Assembly (NCBI RefSeq): GCF_030546645.1
Contig: NZ_JAUOTO010000007.1
Location: 1-64,000 of the forward strand
Reading direction: 5' to 3'
DNA: 64,000 nt
Origin: Flavitalea plasmicola
GTDB lineage: Bacteria > Bacteroidota > Bacteroidia > Chitinophagales > Chitinophagaceae
Shown: positions 25,781-34,920 of the stretch, piece after piece
How positions within the stretch are numbered: the first letter of the stretch is position 1
Layout: each line of letters starts with the position of its first letter
Made by a program: the position numbers and the translations under genes
The notes under the pieces: model-generated
The model's database searches: none
Seen by the model: the letters and a program-made list of their open reading frames with translations, nothing else
What the model was told of the DNA's origin: nothing

Positions 25781-26929
25781 TCATCTGGCAAGACGTATGC
25801 CAGTAAATTGCCACCGCAGGTGAGGATGAAAAAAATTCCGGTACGTATTCCGGCTATGATGGGCAGGAGTCGCTACCGACGCTCCTCTCAACACCATCTG
25901 GCTCACCATGAACTTACCGTTATATTCGCCGATGGCGCCTTCCGCCTTCTTAAATCCCGGATAAGGCAGGTAGGCGCTTTCTGTCCATTCCCATCTTTTT
26001 CCCCAGTTGAATTTCCTGGATGAGGCTTCCCATTCACACTCCGTGGGCAGGCGCATACCTTTCCAGGCGGCAAAAGCGACGGCCTCGTAATAGTTGATGT
26101 GGCAAACAGGCGCTTTCGGATCCACCTGTCGCAGCCCCGCCAGCGTATAGTAATACCATTTACCGTCGATAAAATGCCAGTACAGCGGCCCCTTGACCTG
26201 GTTGTTCTTCACCCAGTCCCAGCCCTCCGCATGCCAATATATAAAATTTTCATATCCGCCGGCTTTGATAAAGCCGAGATACGCCTCGTTGGTCACCAGG
26301 TCAGCCGAGATGGCAAAATCATTCAGGTAGACCTTATGACGGGCCAGCTCATTGTCAAAACAAAAACCTTCCCCTTCGAACCCTATCTCATAAATACCTG
26401 CCGGCATCGAAACGAAGCCCTCTCCCGACTCCGCCCCCCCTTCATCGATATCCTTGTCCGACAGGGCCGGGAACAATGGGTTATGCCCCAGGATGAATTT
26501 GATATCCGTCCACAGTAATTCCTGGTGCTGCTGTTCATGGTTCAACCCCAGCAGCAACGTATCCCGCAGCACGTCGTCCGCCTGGCAGGACAACAGTCTT
26601 TCCATCGCCGCGTCCACATACTTCCGGTACGCGTAGACATCCTCTACGGAAGGACGGCTCAGATTGCCCCTGTCCGTCCTTATCACCCGCGCGCCGATCG
26701 TCTCATAATAGCTATTGAAAACATAGTTATAATCCGCGTTGAAGACCTTATATGCCAGGTCATATTTCATCAGCACAAAAGTCTCCCAAAACCAGGTAGT
26801 ATGCCCAAGATGCCATTTGGGAGGGCTGACGTCGGCGACAGGCTGCACCACATAATCCTCTGTGCGGAGAGGCCGGCAGATAGCTTCGCTGGCCTGACGT
26901 ATCGTGCGATATTGTTCCAAGAGGCTCAT
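25781..26929 (-). CDS. egtB: Ergothioneine sulfoxide synthase EgtB
   Basis: The product has 382 residues. An N-terminal DinB-like helical domain carries the iron-binding His set: KWHLGHTTWFWE (His43) and LNHEQQHQELL (His131, His135). NSYYETIGARV (Tyr74-Tyr75) fits the paired active-site tyrosines described for one EgtB class. The C-terminal FGE-sulfatase domain (about 160-382) has FCFDNELARHKVYLNDF, RLPTECEWEAS and ends HPHLRWQFTGIRLAR. It joins hercynine to cysteine or gamma-glutamylcysteine with O2; which thiol is used is unresolved. No egtC is in the window, which favours cysteine. Start overlaps the transporter stop by four bases. Confidence 0.93.
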   Translation of the reverse strand: MSLLEQYRTIRQASEAICRPLRTEDYVVQPVADVSPPKWHLGHTTWFWETFVLMKYDLAYKVFNADYNYVFNSYYETIGARVIRTDRGNLSRPSVEDVYAYRKYVDAAMERLLSCQADDVLRDTLLLGLNHEQQHQELLWTDIKFILGHNPLFPALSDKDIDEGGAESGEGFVSMPAGIYEIGFEGEGFCFDNELARHKVYLNDFAISADLVTNEAYLGFIKAGGYENFIYWHAEGWDWVKNNQVKGPLYWHFIDGKWYYYTLAGLRQVDPKAPVCHINYYEAVAFAAWKGMRLPTECEWEASSRKFNWGKRWEWTESAYLPYPGFKKAEGAIGEYNGKFMVSQMVLRGASVATPAHHSRNTYRNFFHPHLRWQFTGIRLAR

Positions 26930-28503
26930 CGTTTATTTTTTTTCAGGTAAGTGGTAAGGTCCGATATACTATGTATACCCAATTGTTGTGCCTGGCTTCG
27001 CCGCATCATCAATGCATAGGCATTGTTAAACCCGATGGGGTCCAGCCAGGTCAGCTGGTACTTCTCATCAAAGCTTCTTTTTACATACTGATAGACGCTG
27101 TCCCTGTGGCCTCCCAGTCGTTGAACATCCTCCTTCGGTGACTGAAGAATGGCCAGCAGGGCCGTCCCTGTGTATTCGGGGTACATATCGATCTTGTTGT
27201 TCAGCAGCGCTGTAAAGCAGATCTTCGTCCCGCCCAGCCCCGTCTTCGTTTCCACCTGCAGCCCCATATATCCACGGATCAGCATCGCATACATATGGAG
27301 GAGGATATACTGCTCGGGGAAGATCTTGGATCCCAGCCGGATCGTGCCTTCCGCCGCCGGCGCCGGATCCCTGTACAACCCCTGCTGTACCAGGAAATCC
27401 CGGGCGCATTTTTCCGGAGGCTGGCCCAGGTGCTCCACTTTGTAGTTGAGCTCCGTCATCACAGAATCATTGATACGGCCCGCCAGCTTGTTCAGCACAG
27501 GACCGAGATCCTTGTATCGTTCCAGCACTTCCTTCCGGATGACAGGCGCCGCATAATAAGGTGGAAAAATTCTTCTGTCATCATCCAAGGTCAGCAGGTC
27601 ATAGGTCTTCAGTCTTCCGTCCGTACTATAGCCGCTGATGACATCCAGTTTTTTTTCATAGGCCGCCTTGTACATGACAGCATCGCTGATCACCACCGTA
27701 CGGATCTTTAATCCATACACTGCGCGAAGGCCGATGTCGCCATCGCTCCTTCCCATAAATTCAGGCGTGAAGCCTGCCAGCAGACGGGAGCTGTAGCCCA
27801 GGGGCAGCACATAAAAAGAAGAGAAGACCAGCAGCACGATGGGCATGGCCCACAAGGTCGCTTGTCTTTTTCTTCGCCCCATCTTCTGGACCAGGGATAG
27901 CAAAAAGTCCAGCAGGATGGCCAGCAGCGCCGCCGGTATGGCGCCGGCCAGGATCATATTCGTATTGTTCAGCGCGATGCCGCCAAAGATGAACTCACCC
28001 AGTCCGCCCGCGGCAATATAGGCAGCCAGGGTACCCACACCTACGTTGATCACCGTGGCCGTACGTATACCCGCCATGATGACGGGAAAGGCCAGCACCA
28101 GCTCCACCCTGAACAACAGCTGCCACCGGGTCATTCCCATCGCTACCGCTGCCTCTTTCACCAGGGGATCTACGCCGTTGATGCCTGTATAGGTATTCCG
28201 GATGATGGGCAGCAAGGCATACAGGAACAGCGCGGTAATGGCAGGCAGGGGGCCGATGCCCAGCAAGGGGATCATAAACCCCAGCAACGCAATGCTGGGA
28301 ATGGTCTGCAGCACACCTGCCAGGCCAAGGACGGATCCCGCTGCTTTCTTATGACGGGTGATATAGATCCCCAGGGGCAGCCCGATAAGGATGGCGATCA
28401 GCAAGGAAATAAAGGTCAGCCCGATATGCTCGAAGGTCTGCTGCAGCAGCTTAGCCGACTCCTGCCGCATGAATTGCCAGAGGGACTGCGCTTGCTCCAT
28501 CAA
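26926..28503 (-). CDS. ABC permease fused to a permuted quaternary-amine binding domain
   Basis: The product has 525 residues. Residues 1-205 are an inner-membrane permease of the ProW/OpuCB type with the EAA loop (KEAAVAMGMTRWQLLF). After a helix at 219-236 comes an OpuCC/ProX-like binding domain. Its usual second part comes first (PEFMGRSDGDIGL, YSTDGRLKTYDLLTLDDD, FPPYYAAPVIR, ELNYKVE; 248-376) and its usual first part last (IRLGSKIFPEQYILL, TGLGGT, IDMYPEYTGTALL, GFNNAYAL, ISDL; 388-516), a circular permutation. Fused permease-binders of this family include the ergothioneine importer EgtU. Position between egtV-like and egtB genes, with four-base overlaps, points to ergothioneine, hercynine or a related betaine as cargo. 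Glycine betaine remains possible. Confidence 0.9.
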   Translation of the reverse strand: MMEQAQSLWQFMRQESAKLLQQTFEHIGLTFISLLIAILIGLPLGIYITRHKKAAGSVLGLAGVLQTIPSIALLGFMIPLLGIGPLPAITALFLYALLPIIRNTYTGINGVDPLVKEAAVAMGMTRWQLLFRVELVLAFPVIMAGIRTATVINVGVGTLAAYIAAGGLGEFIFGGIALNNTNMILAGAIPAALLAILLDFLLSLVQKMGRRKRQATLWAMPIVLLVFSSFYVLPLGYSSRLLAGFTPEFMGRSDGDIGLRAVYGLKIRTVVISDAVMYKAAYEKKLDVISGYSTDGRLKTYDLLTLDDDRRIFPPYYAAPVIRKEVLERYKDLGPVLNKLAGRINDSVMTELNYKVEHLGQPPEKCARDFLVQQGLYRDPAPAAEGTIRLGSKIFPEQYILLHMYAMLIRGYMGLQVETKTGLGGTKICFTALLNNKIDMYPEYTGTALLAILQSPKEDVQRLGGHRDSVYQYVKRSFDEKYQLTWLDPIGFNNAYALMMRRSQAQQLGIHSISDLTTYLKKNKR

Positions 28504-29306
28504 CTTTGCCTTGTCTTAAAGTGATTAAATGCTTTCACCAGGGCCGGGTAATCATCCGGACCGATCATCCTCACCTCCAATTGGAAACGCTGATCGTCAA
28601 AAAAACCTTTTACATATTCGTCGGCGGGGTGGAACAGCAGCTCCTCCGGCTTGCCGGCCTGCACGATCTTCCCCTTATCCATCAGACAGATGCGGTCCGC
28701 CAGCTCGAAAGCTTCCTGGACATCATGGGTGACCAGAATAATGGTCTTGCTCTTCAGCTCGTCCAGCTCCTTGAAATCCTTTTGCAGGCTCGTCCTTGTA
28801 ATAGGGTCCAGCGCCCCGAAGGGTTCGTCCATCAGCAGAATAGGAGGGTCGGCCGCGAGGGCCCTGGCAAGCCCGATACGTTGCTGCTGGCCGCCGCTCA
28901 GCTGGTGCGGATAGGAAGACAGGTACGTGGAAGGAAGATGCAGCTTCTCCATCAGGGATATCGTGCGCTGCCGGATCTTTTCCTTCTCCCATCCCAGCAG
29001 CCGGGGAACAATGGCAATGTTCTCTGCTATCGTGTAATGCGGGAAAAGGCCCGTATTCTGGAATACATATCCGATGCTCCGCCGTAATACCTCCGGAGAC
29101 CCTTCCTGCGTCAGCTTGCCATTGATGCGGATCTCGCCCGAGCTGGGCTCGATGAGGCGGTTGATCATTTTCAGCAAAGTGGTCTTGCCGCAGCCGCTGC
29201 GTCCCAGCAATACAAAGCTCTCTCCTTCCTGTACGGTAAAGGAGACATGGTCGACGGCCGTGGCGCCGTCGAAGGTCTTTGTAATGTTTTTGACTTCGAT
29301 CATCAC
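28500..29306 (-). CDS. ABC transporter ATPase, OpuCA/EgtV-like
   Basis: The product has 268 residues. Walker A GRSGCGKTTLLKMI, Q loop YVFQNTGLF, signature LSGGQQQRIGLARAL, Walker B PILLMDEPFGALDP and the H-loop LVTHDVQEAF are all intact. The sequence is typical of quaternary-amine importers (ProV/OpuCA). Many of these carry CBS domains after residue 270; none is present here, so osmotic sensing through CBS is absent. Its stop overlaps the start of the permease gene by four bases, so the two form one transporter. It lies 18 bases after the flavoprotein gene. Confidence 0.93.
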   Translation of the reverse strand: MMIEVKNITKTFDGATAVDHVSFTVQEGESFVLLGRSGCGKTTLLKMINRLIEPSSGEIRINGKLTQEGSPEVLRRSIGYVFQNTGLFPHYTIAENIAIVPRLLGWEKEKIRQRTISLMEKLHLPSTYLSSYPHQLSGGQQQRIGLARALAADPPILLMDEPFGALDPITRTSLQKDFKELDELKSKTIILVTHDVQEAFELADRICLMDKGKIVQAGKPEELLFHPADEYVKGFFDDQRFQLEVRMIGPDDYPALVKAFNHFKTRQS

Positions 29307-29324
29307 AAGGGCTACAAAGGGCTA

Positions 29325-30728
29325 TTACAAGCTGCTGAAAAGATTGTTCAGGGATTCGCCAAAAGTAGGGTGGGCAAATACAGCGTCACGGATCCGGTCA
29401 TAAGTAATGCCTCCCATCATGGCCATCTGCAATATACCCATCAATTCGCCACCACCCATGGATAACATGGCCGCACCGATTATCTTTTTGTTATCGGCAT
29501 CGACAATGGCCTTCAGGAGGCCGCGGGTCTCGCTGTTCTCAAATGCCCGGGCGATCCTGTCGGCAGGCAGGGTGGCTACCTTGACATTGACGCCCTGTGC
29601 ACGCGCCTCTTTTTCCGTAAGACCCACCCTACCCAGCTCCGGATCGGTGAAAAGACAATAAATGGGCAGACGGCCGGCAATACTTTCATTTCCCTTCTCT
29701 ACCAGGTTCTTGTATACAATAAGATGATCATTATAGGAGATATGCGTGAACTGGGGGCCACCCTTCACATCTCCCAATGCGTAGATACCCGGGATATTCG
29801 TTTCGAGCTTATCGTTGACCTTGATAAAACCATGCTCGTCCAGGAGGATACCTGCAGCCGTGGGGTTCAGGGCAGCCGTATTGGCGCTCCGGCCCGTGGC
29901 CAGCAGCAGGTGTGTCCCCTCAACGGAATGCGCAGCCGCCTCCGGAGCATAGCTGCCGGCAGGCATGGTGAGGTCCACTTTGACCCCGCCCGACCCCGGA
30001 GAAAATGACACCTGCGTCACCTTTGCATGGATCAATATCTTTATGCCGTCATCCTCCAGTATCTTCTTCAATTCACCTGCAATATCCTCATCCTCTTTCG
30101 ACAGGAACTGCGCATTTCCCTCGATGATGGTGACCTCGCTGCCCAATCGTCTGTATAGCTGACCGAACTCCAGGGCAATGTAGCTGCCGCCAATGATCAC
30201 CAGGTGACGGGGTACTTCCAGCAAGTCCATGATCGTGTCCGAAGTAAAATAGCCGGTCCCCTCCAGACCAGGCACTGGCGGTATCACAGGGCTGGTGCCC
30301 GCATTGATAAAAATATGGTTGGCCGTCAACGCAGACCGGGAACCGTCCTCTTTCGTAACGGTGACTTCCTTCTCTCCCGTAAAGACCGCATTGCCAAAGA
30401 TCAGATCGAGATGGGCCGTACGCAGCAGCCCCTGGGTGGAAGATTCCCGGGCCGCCAGCACCACGGCATTCTTACGACGGACCACCTCCTCCATGTTGAC
30501 CGCGTAACCAGAGGTATCGATCCCGAAATCTTTGCTTCTTTTAACGAGATAGGCTATACGCCCCGAAGCGATCATGGTCTTGGTAGGCGTACAGCCGACA
30601 TTCACACACGTGCCCGCTACCCACTTACGCTCTATGACAGCCACTTTCCATCCTGCATTTGCCAGCTTTTTTGCCAGCGGATTACCCGCCTGACCGGAAC
30701 CGATAATGATCGCATCATATTTTGTCAT
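29325..30728 (-). CDS. FAD-dependent disulfide reductase, mercuric-reductase-like
   Basis: The product has 467 residues from ATG 30728; the longer frame lacks homology at its start. The FAD motif is IIIGSGQAGNPLAKKLA (8-24), the redox disulfide CVNVGC (41-46), a second dinucleotide motif VIIGGSYIALEFGQLYRRLG, the FAD-phosphate site IPGIYALGDVKGG and the C-terminal dimer HPTFGES. The catalytic His-Glu pair of glutathione reductase reads here as AHPTFGE. No HMA domain and no vicinal C-terminal Cys pair of true MerA is seen. It is the first gene of the ergothioneine operon. A role in reducing an ergothioneine-linked or other low-molecular disulfide is attractive but unproven. Confidence 0.88.
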   Translation of the reverse strand: MTKYDAIIIGSGQAGNPLAKKLANAGWKVAVIERKWVAGTCVNVGCTPTKTMIASGRIAYLVKRSKDFGIDTSGYAVNMEEVVRRKNAVVLAARESSTQGLLRTAHLDLIFGNAVFTGEKEVTVTKEDGSRSALTANHIFINAGTSPVIPPVPGLEGTGYFTSDTIMDLLEVPRHLVIIGGSYIALEFGQLYRRLGSEVTIIEGNAQFLSKEDEDIAGELKKILEDDGIKILIHAKVTQVSFSPGSGGVKVDLTMPAGSYAPEAAAHSVEGTHLLLATGRSANTAALNPTAAGILLDEHGFIKVNDKLETNIPGIYALGDVKGGPQFTHISYNDHLIVYKNLVEKGNESIAGRLPIYCLFTDPELGRVGLTEKEARAQGVNVKVATLPADRIARAFENSETRGLLKAIVDADNKKIIGAAMLSMGGGELMGILQMAMMGGITYDRIRDAVFAHPTFGESLNNLFSSL

Positions 30729-30771
30729 AGCACGTATCTTTATAAAGCAATGTTCCCATGAAGCAATAACC

Positions 30772-30900
30772 ATGCCTTCGCCTCGTAAAGATAAGACAAC
30801 CCCGCATCCCATCGACTGGGAAAAATACCAGCACCTTTTCAGGGAAACAGCTGTCCCTGCCGGAGGAAATGGATCAACCTATAGCCCAGTAACCTCCCGT
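30772..30900 (+). pseudogene. Possible N-terminal gene fragment
   Basis: A plus-strand frame from ATG 30772 begins MPSPRKDKTTPHPIDWEKYQ and looks protein-like for about 35 residues. It then runs into the antisense of the next ORF and becomes unconvincing. It may be the start of a lost gene. No family is recognised. The rest of the 30729-31234 interval holds only the ORF at 30874-31146 and no other feature that I can see. Confidence 0.2.
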
Positions 30901-31146
30901 TTTTCGGCTTCCCCGCCGCTCTATGAGTCGTTGCTTCACCAACTCCCTTATCTGGCGCTCGATTGTCTTTAGTGGTCTGTTGTCCAATAGTTTTGGTAAA
31001 TCCTTAGCTTTTGTGCCTGGGTTTTTAATTACAATTTCCAATAAGGACTTTAATCCCTCACTTAATCCCTCACTCCCAGCTGTATCCAGTACAGCCGCGC
31101 TGATTGAAAAACTGCTTTTAAACTCCGTATGATCATCTTCCCGCAT
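30874..31146 (-). pseudogene. AlbA_2/winged-helix regulator remnant
   Basis: The product has 90 residues. It starts DDHTEFKSSF, like the first strand of AlbA_2 (Schlafen-like) domains. It then passes directly to a C-terminal winged helix of the type found at the end of AlbA_2-ATPase regulators (LLEIVIKNPGTKAKDLPKLL, KTIERQIRELVKQRLIERRG, SRKTGGYW). The several hundred residues normally between are missing. An internal deletion is the simplest explanation. A short functional regulator cannot be excluded since the frame is open. It lies in an otherwise gene-free gap. Confidence 0.5.
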
Positions 31147-31234
31147 TGACTAAGCTACTTGTTATTTGCAAAGTACCGATGATGCGGAATACGAACAAAA
31201 CTTATAGGTATGAACATACTACGACACAGCTAAC

Positions 31235-32407
31235 TCAATCCTTCCCTTCCGCGCCCCCCTTCTTCTTCCGCCGCCCCCACCAGATAATAAAACCCGTCAC
31301 CGGCAAACTCGCACAGATCAGGCTGGCAATAAACGCAATGATCTTCCCCGTGAGGCCGCCAATAGCGCCCACATGAATATCATAGTTCATCTCCACCAAC
31401 TTCTCCCCTCCGTTCTTTTCCGAATGGTTGCGCCTGTGCAGCAGCTTCCCGGAATACTGATCGAACTGCAGGGCGTCAGCGCCATAATACGTCTCACGCC
31501 CCTTATAGCCCAGCGCATAAATGGTCCCTGTCTTCCCCGCCGCGGGAATGATCAACAGCCGCCTTGACTCCGGCAGCTGCCGCAGCGCTTCCTGGAAAGC
31601 AATATCCATCGGGTGACTGGTAGCATCCCGGGTCAAAGGTTCCACCGACACCACGCTCACCTGCGGCGGCGGCGTGGTACTACCCGAAGCCGCAACGTAT
31701 ACCACCGCCTCGAACCATCTGAAGGCAAAGACCATCCCCGTCAGCGCGATGATCAGCGCAGGAATAAGGCTGTAAAACCCCGGCACATTGTGCAGGTCGT
31801 AATTCACCCGCTTGAAGCGGGCCTTCCATTTGATCTTAAAGCTTCGGTCACGCAGCGCCTTCGTCCATTTCTTTGGCCACCAAAGCACCAGTCCCGTGAT
31901 GAGCAGCAGCACAAATACAAACGTGCTCCAGCCCACGATAGGCTGACCATAAGGCGTGTTGAGCAGCAGGCTCCAATGGATATATTTGACGATATGGAAG
32001 AAATCATGCTTATAATCATGCACCCCCAGCACCTTCCCCGTATAAGGATCGACATACACGGTCTGGAAATACCCGACAGCGCTGAAATAGGTCAGCGACG
32101 TATCGTTGAAATGGTACGCCATGAATTCCCAGCTGCGATCCGGCTGACGATGGATCGTGACATCGTTGACAGGCATGGATGAGCCCAGGGCCGCCTGTGC
32201 GGTCTGCAGCAGCTCGCTCAACGGCCGGGTGGAAGACGCCGAAGCCTTTACAAAATACTGGTCCTTCCTCACCGTCTCGGAGATCTCTTTCTGGAATACA
32301 TACAGGCAGCCGGTGATGCTGACGATCAGCACGACAATGCCGGAGGCCAGCCCCAACCAAAGATGAAGCTGGCCTATCCAATATTTTAAGGTCTTTTTCT
32401 TCTTCAC
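31235..32407 (-). CDS. PepSY-associated transmembrane protein
   Basis: The product has 390 residues. It has a first helix with the family signature (GQLHLWLGLASGIVVLIVSITGCLYVFQ), a periplasmic PepSY-like domain (about 60-135), then HDFFHIVKYIHWSLLL, a helix VFVLLLITGLVLWWPK, a YDLHNVPGFYSLIPALIIALTGMVFA helix split by a turn, a second periplasmic PepSY part, and NYDIHVGAIGGLTGKIIAFIAS before the last helix. Conserved His residues (HLW, HWSL, DLHN, DIHVG) may bind haem or iron. It lies nine bases downstream of a TonB-dependent receptor gene. Such pairs are found in siderophore use, where the PepSY protein is proposed to reduce or release iron. Confidence 0.92.
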   Translation of the reverse strand: MKKKKTLKYWIGQLHLWLGLASGIVVLIVSITGCLYVFQKEISETVRKDQYFVKASASSTRPLSELLQTAQAALGSSMPVNDVTIHRQPDRSWEFMAYHFNDTSLTYFSAVGYFQTVYVDPYTGKVLGVHDYKHDFFHIVKYIHWSLLLNTPYGQPIVGWSTFVFVLLLITGLVLWWPKKWTKALRDRSFKIKWKARFKRVNYDLHNVPGFYSLIPALIIALTGMVFAFRWFEAVVYVAASGSTTPPPQVSVVSVEPLTRDATSHPMDIAFQEALRQLPESRRLLIIPAAGKTGTIYALGYKGRETYYGADALQFDQYSGKLLHRRNHSEKNGGEKLVEMNYDIHVGAIGGLTGKIIAFIASLICASLPVTGFIIWWGRRKKKGGAEGKD

Positions 32408-32416
32408 TTATACGGG

Positions 32417-34903
32417 CTAAAACTTGAAAGAAATACTCGCCACTACGCTTCTCAGCTTCTGCGGATTGACCGTAGTATAGCCGATCCAATATTTTTTATC
32501 CGTCAGGTTATCGGCCTTGACGGCAAATCGAAACTTCGCATAGTCATAGAAAACAGAAGCATTCAGCGCAGCATAGGACGGCAGTATAAACACCCCCACC
32601 GACTTGCTGTTGATGATCTTGTTATCGCTGGCATAGTTGCCGCCAAACCCAACGCCCAGCCCCTGCAGTGATCCCCCCGGCAGGCGATAGCTCACCCACC
32701 AGTTGGCCGTATAAGGAGAGGAGGCTGTGCCCGGCCGGCGACCCACCACATCCAAATCCGCCTTCAGGTACTTCGAATCATTGTACGAGAACCCCGCGAC
32801 AATATTCAGGCCCTGTAGGGGATTGGCGACCACCTCCGCCTCGATACCTTTGCTTCTTTGCGTTCCATCCTGGATCTGTGGGAAGGGTGGCAGGCTGGGG
32901 TCCGGAACAGCCGGCACATAGGCCCGGACAATGTTGTGTACCCGAATGTCATAGACACTCACCGTGCTCGTCACCTTTCCTCCAAACAGGTCGAGCTTTA
33001 CACCCGCCTCCGCCTGGTAGGCATTTTCCGGCCGGAAGGCCTTGCCCTTATAGTCTGTACCCGTCTCATTGGTAAATCCGCTCTGGTAGTTGGCAAACAG
33101 GGACACCTGGTCCTTTACGGGCTGGAAGACGACCCCGAACTTGGGCGACAACGCGGTCTGGTTGTAACCACCGCTCGTCTTGCCTGTCGTCACGTCATAA
33201 TTACCTTTGTTGACAAAATGGTCCACCCGGAGCGCCGCCATCACCAGCAGGTTGTCCGTCAGGTTCGCCACATCCGAAACATAGGTGCTGTACGTGTTGG
33301 TGATCAGGTCCACGGGATAGACAAAAGTGACCCCCTTCGTCTCATATAAATTCGCCAGCGCCGCGCGGTTGAAGTTCCTGTAAGTGGGAATATCCCCATG
33401 GGAAGCGATCGTGTCCAGCGTGCCGCCGCTGAAGAACTGGTTGGAATTGTGATTAAAATAATCCAGGCCGGCGACAAACCGGTGCTGAACGCCGCCGAAA
33501 TAAAACTCGCCATTGAGGTTCTGCTGGATCTCCATCATCCTGTCCCGGCTGTTGGCCGTGAACTGATCGTTGCGGGAGATATAATCGCTGCCGATGGCAG
33601 TCGGGTCGCCCGTGACGGCACCATTGGACAGCAAATAGAAATAAGGGCCGGGGCCGTCAGAATAGCTGTTTGTCACCGTTATATTCGTCTGCGTGCTCCA
33701 TTTGTCTGATATCTTATATAGCAGCTGACCGAAGAAATTCGTGCTGGCGGACTTCTGGGAAAGGTCGTCGCTGAAGAAGCTCCGGCGATAATCCAGGGGC
33801 AATTGGTCCGCGCGGGAATAGCCCATCGAAGCGATGGTCTGACCATAAGGGAAAAAGAAGATAGGCGCCAGCAGGTTCGTGCCTCGGTAGATCTCCGCGT
33901 CGAAGAGGAAGGACACCCGGTCGTTTATTTTATAGGACAGGCTGGGCGCAAAGGAAAAGGTCCTGTTAAAGCCATTGTCCTGGAAGCTGCCTTCGTCCAG
34001 GTACGCCGTATTCACACGCAGCAGGACATTCCTGGCCGAGTCCAGCGGTGTATTGAGATCCGCGCTGATGCGGTTGAAGCCGAAGTTGCCGCCCGCATAG
34101 GTCACCTCTCCGCCAAAAGATCCATAAGGCTTTTTCGTCACCCGGTTGATCAAGCCGCCATAGGAGGTCAGCGTGCTGCCGAACAAGGTAGCGGAAGGCC
34201 CCTTGAGCACCTCGATCCTTTCGAGATTCGCGGCATCGATCTTGCTGCTGACGATGCCGGCAATGCCATTCCGCAGGTTGCTTTGTACGATAAAACCCCT
34301 GGAATTGTAATAGCTGCCCCCGTCACCGCTGCGCCCCGTGGCCTCCCACATCTTCTGAACGCCCGTGGCATTACGCATGGCATCGTCCACGGAGAACACC
34401 AGCTGATTGTTCATCAGCTCTTTCGTGATCGTGGTATATACTTGCGGGTTCTCTATATTTTTCAGGGGCATCTTAGCCGCATAATCGCTGCTGTTACGGG
34501 CAAATTTGTTACGGCCGCCCGATACCACCACTTCCTGCAGCTGCCGGCCGGACACCTGCAATAAAATAGCCACCGTAGTGGACTTGCGGCTTTCCACCGT
34601 CACACGCTGGCTCGCTGTGGCAAAACCTGTCATGGATATTTCCAGCTCGTACTCGCCCGCCGCAAGGTTGCGGAGGGTAAAATTCCCATCCTCATCGGTC
34701 AGCGTGCTCCTGCGCGAACCTTTCACCTGGATCGTGACAAAGGCAGCCGGCCGGCCCTCGGACGTAGTTACCTTCCCCTTGATGGAGCCGTTGTTCTCCT
34801 CCCCGATGCGGGAAGAGTCGGCGGGAATGCCCGCGGCATATCCGGACAAGCCGGCAATCAATAAAGCAGCTGTAATAACGGTCGTGAATATTATATTTTT
34901 CAA
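32417..34903 (-). CDS. TonB-dependent siderophore receptor
   Basis: The product has 828 residues if translation starts at TTG 34903. This gives a clean signal peptide (LKNIIFTTVITAALLIAGLS). The frame extends upstream to 35278, but that part is implausible. An N-terminal carboxypeptidase-regulatory-like domain (about 40-115: GSIKGKVTTSEGRPAAFVTIQVKG) precedes the plug (VVVSGG.., NQLVFSVDDAMRNATGVQ, RGFIVQSNLRNGI) and a 22-strand barrel. The protein ends YWIGYTTVNPQKLRSVVASISFKF-like, with the terminal Phe for BAM recognition. The plug resembles FhuE/FoxA-type ferric-siderophore receptors. It is followed by a PepSY protein gene. A palindrome GGCAAATTTGCC lies 18 bases upstream of the TTG. Confidence 0.92.
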   Translation of the reverse strand: MKNIIFTTVITAALLIAGLSGYAAGIPADSSRIGEENNGSIKGKVTTSEGRPAAFVTIQVKGSRRSTLTDEDGNFTLRNLAAGEYELEISMTGFATASQRVTVESRKSTTVAILLQVSGRQLQEVVVSGGRNKFARNSSDYAAKMPLKNIENPQVYTTITKELMNNQLVFSVDDAMRNATGVQKMWEATGRSGDGGSYYNSRGFIVQSNLRNGIAGIVSSKIDAANLERIEVLKGPSATLFGSTLTSYGGLINRVTKKPYGSFGGEVTYAGGNFGFNRISADLNTPLDSARNVLLRVNTAYLDEGSFQDNGFNRTFSFAPSLSYKINDRVSFLFDAEIYRGTNLLAPIFFFPYGQTIASMGYSRADQLPLDYRRSFFSDDLSQKSASTNFFGQLLYKISDKWSTQTNITVTNSYSDGPGPYFYLLSNGAVTGDPTAIGSDYISRNDQFTANSRDRMMEIQQNLNGEFYFGGVQHRFVAGLDYFNHNSNQFFSGGTLDTIASHGDIPTYRNFNRAALANLYETKGVTFVYPVDLITNTYSTYVSDVANLTDNLLVMAALRVDHFVNKGNYDVTTGKTSGGYNQTALSPKFGVVFQPVKDQVSLFANYQSGFTNETGTDYKGKAFRPENAYQAEAGVKLDLFGGKVTSTVSVYDIRVHNIVRAYVPAVPDPSLPPFPQIQDGTQRSKGIEAEVVANPLQGLNIVAGFSYNDSKYLKADLDVVGRRPGTASSPYTANWWVSYRLPGGSLQGLGVGFGGNYASDNKIINSKSVGVFILPSYAALNASVFYDYAKFRFAVKADNLTDKKYWIGYTTVNPQKLRSVVASISFKF

Positions 34904-34920
34904 TTGATTATGATTTGAGC

